A stretch of DNA of 5,760 nt from DATAYF01 sp036272735 (GTDB taxonomy: Bacteria > Chloroflexota > Ktedonobacteria > Ktedonobacterales > Ktedonobacteraceae). The notes under the pieces are model-generated. The model saw only the letters and a program-made list of their open reading frames with translations, was not told where the DNA came from and made no database searches. Positions 4,720-5,760 of the stretch are shown here, piece after piece; the first letter of the stretch is position 1; the number at the start of each line of letters is the position of its first letter. Where the stretch lies: assembly GCA_036272735.1 (NCBI GenBank), contig DATAYF010000515.1, positions 1 through 5,760 on the forward strand. The letters run 5' to 3'. A program made the translations under genes and the position numbers.

Positions 4720-5709
4720 ATGGAACGCCGCTTTTTTATGGTCATGCTGCTGATCTTGCTCGTTATCTTCGGCAGTTGCATGTATCTCTTCACTTTTACG
4801 CCATTAAACCACCAGATTCTCGGGACGTTGGGGATGCTTCCACCAACCTATACACCCACACCCAGCCCCACACCCAGCCCCACACCTACTCTAACCCCTA
4901 CGCTCCCGCCCACACCCACGCCTACGCCGAAGGGCATGTTGCCGCAGGTACAAGCCAGCGCACTCTACCTTATGGACCTCACGAACGGGCGCGTGCTCGC
5001 CAACGTCGGGGGCAACCAGGTATTACCTATGGCGAGTACGGCCAAGATTATGACGGCGATCATCGCGCTAGAAAACGGCAATCAGCTCCAACGTATACCC
5101 ATAGGGCAGGATGCATTTGACCGTGTTCATGTGGATGGCGCAAGTAGTGCAGGACTCGATGTCGGAGATGCTATTCCATTGCAAGATCTGATGTATGGAT
5201 TATTGTTACCATCGGGAGCAGATGCCGCCACGGCCATAGCCGATTACATTGGCGGTTCCACTAGCGGCTTTGTACAAATCATGAATACCTATGCGCAACG
5301 CCTACATTTGTGGCACACCCACTTTGTTGACGTTGATGGTTTGTCGTCAGGTACCGGTACATTAAGCACGACAACGGCTGCTGATCTGACAACGCTGGCA
5401 CGTTACGCCATGAATAATCCCACGTTTGCGCAGATTGTTAAACAGCAATATTATCATGTTCCCCCAACGCTGTATCACCATGCCTACGATTGGACCAGCA
5501 CCAATGGCCTGCTAAGCACCTATTCAGGCATGATCGGCGTAAAGACGGGCCACAGCGACGCGGCCGAGTATTGTATGGCATTCGCAGCGATACGTAACCA
5601 GCAATATCTGATTGGCTCTATTCTGAATAGCCCCAGCGAGGAGCAACGCAACCAGGACATCACTGCTGTACTGGATTGGGGCTTCGACAAGGTTGGTGCA
5701 GGACATTGA
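4720..5709 (+). CDS. Membrane-anchored D-alanyl-D-alanine carboxypeptidase-like protein (peptidase S11 family)
   Basis: A penicillin-binding serine peptidase of the DacA/PBP5 type, which trims the terminal D-Ala from peptidoglycan stem peptides outside the membrane. Residues 5-27 form an uncleaved-looking membrane anchor after a short Arg-containing start. Residues 42-70 are a Thr-Pro/Ser-Pro spacer, and the catalytic domain runs from about 75 to 325. The active site motifs are STAK at 106-109 (nucleophile Ser106, Lys109) and KTG at 275-277. The middle motif reads SGA at 165-167, where Ser-Gly-Asn is usual, so activity could be altered. At 329 residues it lacks the C-terminal beta domain and amphipathic anchor of PBP5. 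AAGGAG at 4704-4709 supports the ATG. It lies beyond the folE hairpin and is probably a separate transcription unit unrelated to queuosine. A related S11 endopeptidase role is possible. Confidence 0.88.
   Translation: MERRFFMVMLLILLVIFGSCMYLFTFTPLNHQILGTLGMLPPTYTPTPSPTPSPTPTLTPTLPPTPTPTPKGMLPQVQASALYLMDLTNGRVLANVGGNQVLPMASTAKIMTAIIALENGNQLQRIPIGQDAFDRVHVDGASSAGLDVGDAIPLQDLMYGLLLPSGADAATAIADYIGGSTSGFVQIMNTYAQRLHLWHTHFVDVDGLSSGTGTLSTTTAADLTTLARYAMNNPTFAQIVKQQYYHVPPTLYHHAYDWTSTNGLLSTYSGMIGVKTGHSDAAEYCMAFAAIRNQQYLIGSILNSPSEEQRNQDITAVLDWGFDKVGAGH
4858..4881 (+). repeat. 12-base tandem repeat within the Pro-rich spacer
   Basis: Two exact copies of ACACCCAGCCCC encode Thr-Pro-Ser-Pro twice, and a further partial copy follows at 4882-4886. 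It lies in the coding region of the peptidase spacer (4843-4929). Such C-rich, G-poor repeats readily change copy number, so spacer length probably varies between strains. Confidence 0.8.
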
Positions 5710-5724
5710 GGCACCGATGCATTG

Positions 5725-5760
5725 CACCCATGACCCGTTTCGAGTCAACAGATCATGGTG
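5725..5760 (+). other. Inverted repeat downstream of the peptidase gene
   Basis: CACC(C)ATGA (5725-5733) and TCATGGTG (5753-5760) are complementary over eight pairs with one bulged C, around a 19-base loop. It begins 15 bases after the stop codon and its 3' arm ends exactly at the window edge, so it cannot be seen whether a T-run follows. It could be a terminator stem or an operator for the next gene. Confidence 0.25.

Noticed and set aside
4768..4782. Lipoprotein signal with Cys20 in the peptidase
   Set aside because: The residues before Cys20 (Ile-Phe-Gly-Ser) put Phe at the -3 position where Leu, Val or Ile is expected, and the hydrophobic segment continues past the Cys. A plain membrane anchor fits better.
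4599..5120. 173-residue + strand ORF with Thr-His-Pro repeats
   Set aside because: Its repeat region is the peptidase Thr-Pro spacer read in another frame, and it starts inside the tandem duplication. The S11 frame explains the sequence.
5710..5760. Start of another gene after the peptidase
   Set aside because: Only 51 bases, with no ribosome binding site followed by a start codon that stays open convincingly.

Overview
The window carries a compact 7-deazaguanine (queuosine precursor) gene cluster, flanked by a protein phosphatase gene on the left and a cell-wall peptidase gene on the right. All seven genes read on the + strand. The balanced base composition, the extracellular enzyme on a Thr-Pro/Ser-Pro spacer, the PP2C-type phosphatase and the Bacillus-like single-domain QueF and QueE suggest a Chloroflexota bacterium, perhaps of the Ktedonobacteria. 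This placement is inferred from style; there is no rRNA or other lineage marker.

Layout. 2-1066: 3' portion of a PP2C-family Ser/Thr phosphatase gene, open to the left edge. 1067-1196: a 130-base gap, most of which can fold into two consecutive structured elements. 1197-1637: queF. 1665-2414: queC, GTG start, strong ribosome binding site. 2415-2521: leader with a near-perfect extended -10 promoter. 2522-2977: queD. 3052-3786: queE. 3787-3929: leader with a small hairpin and overlapping mini-ORFs. 3930-4547: folE. 4540-4617: a perfect 39-base tandem duplication that includes the folE stop codon. 4618-4648: hairpin plus T-tract, a possible end of the cluster. 4720-5709: a membrane-anchored D-Ala-D-Ala carboxypeptidase-like protein. 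5710-5760: short tail with an inverted repeat.

How the genes work together. FolE converts GTP to dihydroneopterin triphosphate. QueD makes 6-carboxy-tetrahydropterin from it, QueE rearranges that to 7-carboxy-7-deazaguanine, QueC converts this with ATP and ammonia to preQ0, and QueF reduces preQ0 to preQ1 with NADPH. The window therefore encodes every step from GTP to preQ1. The later steps (Tgt, QueA, QueG or QueH) are not here. The presence of QueF points to tRNA queuosine rather than preQ0-based DNA modification.

The metabolic genes are ordinary members of known families. The most unusual material is non-coding: the folded leader ahead of queF, where a preQ1-responsive element would be expected but where no known preQ1 riboswitch class is recognisable by eye, and the duplicated folE tail.
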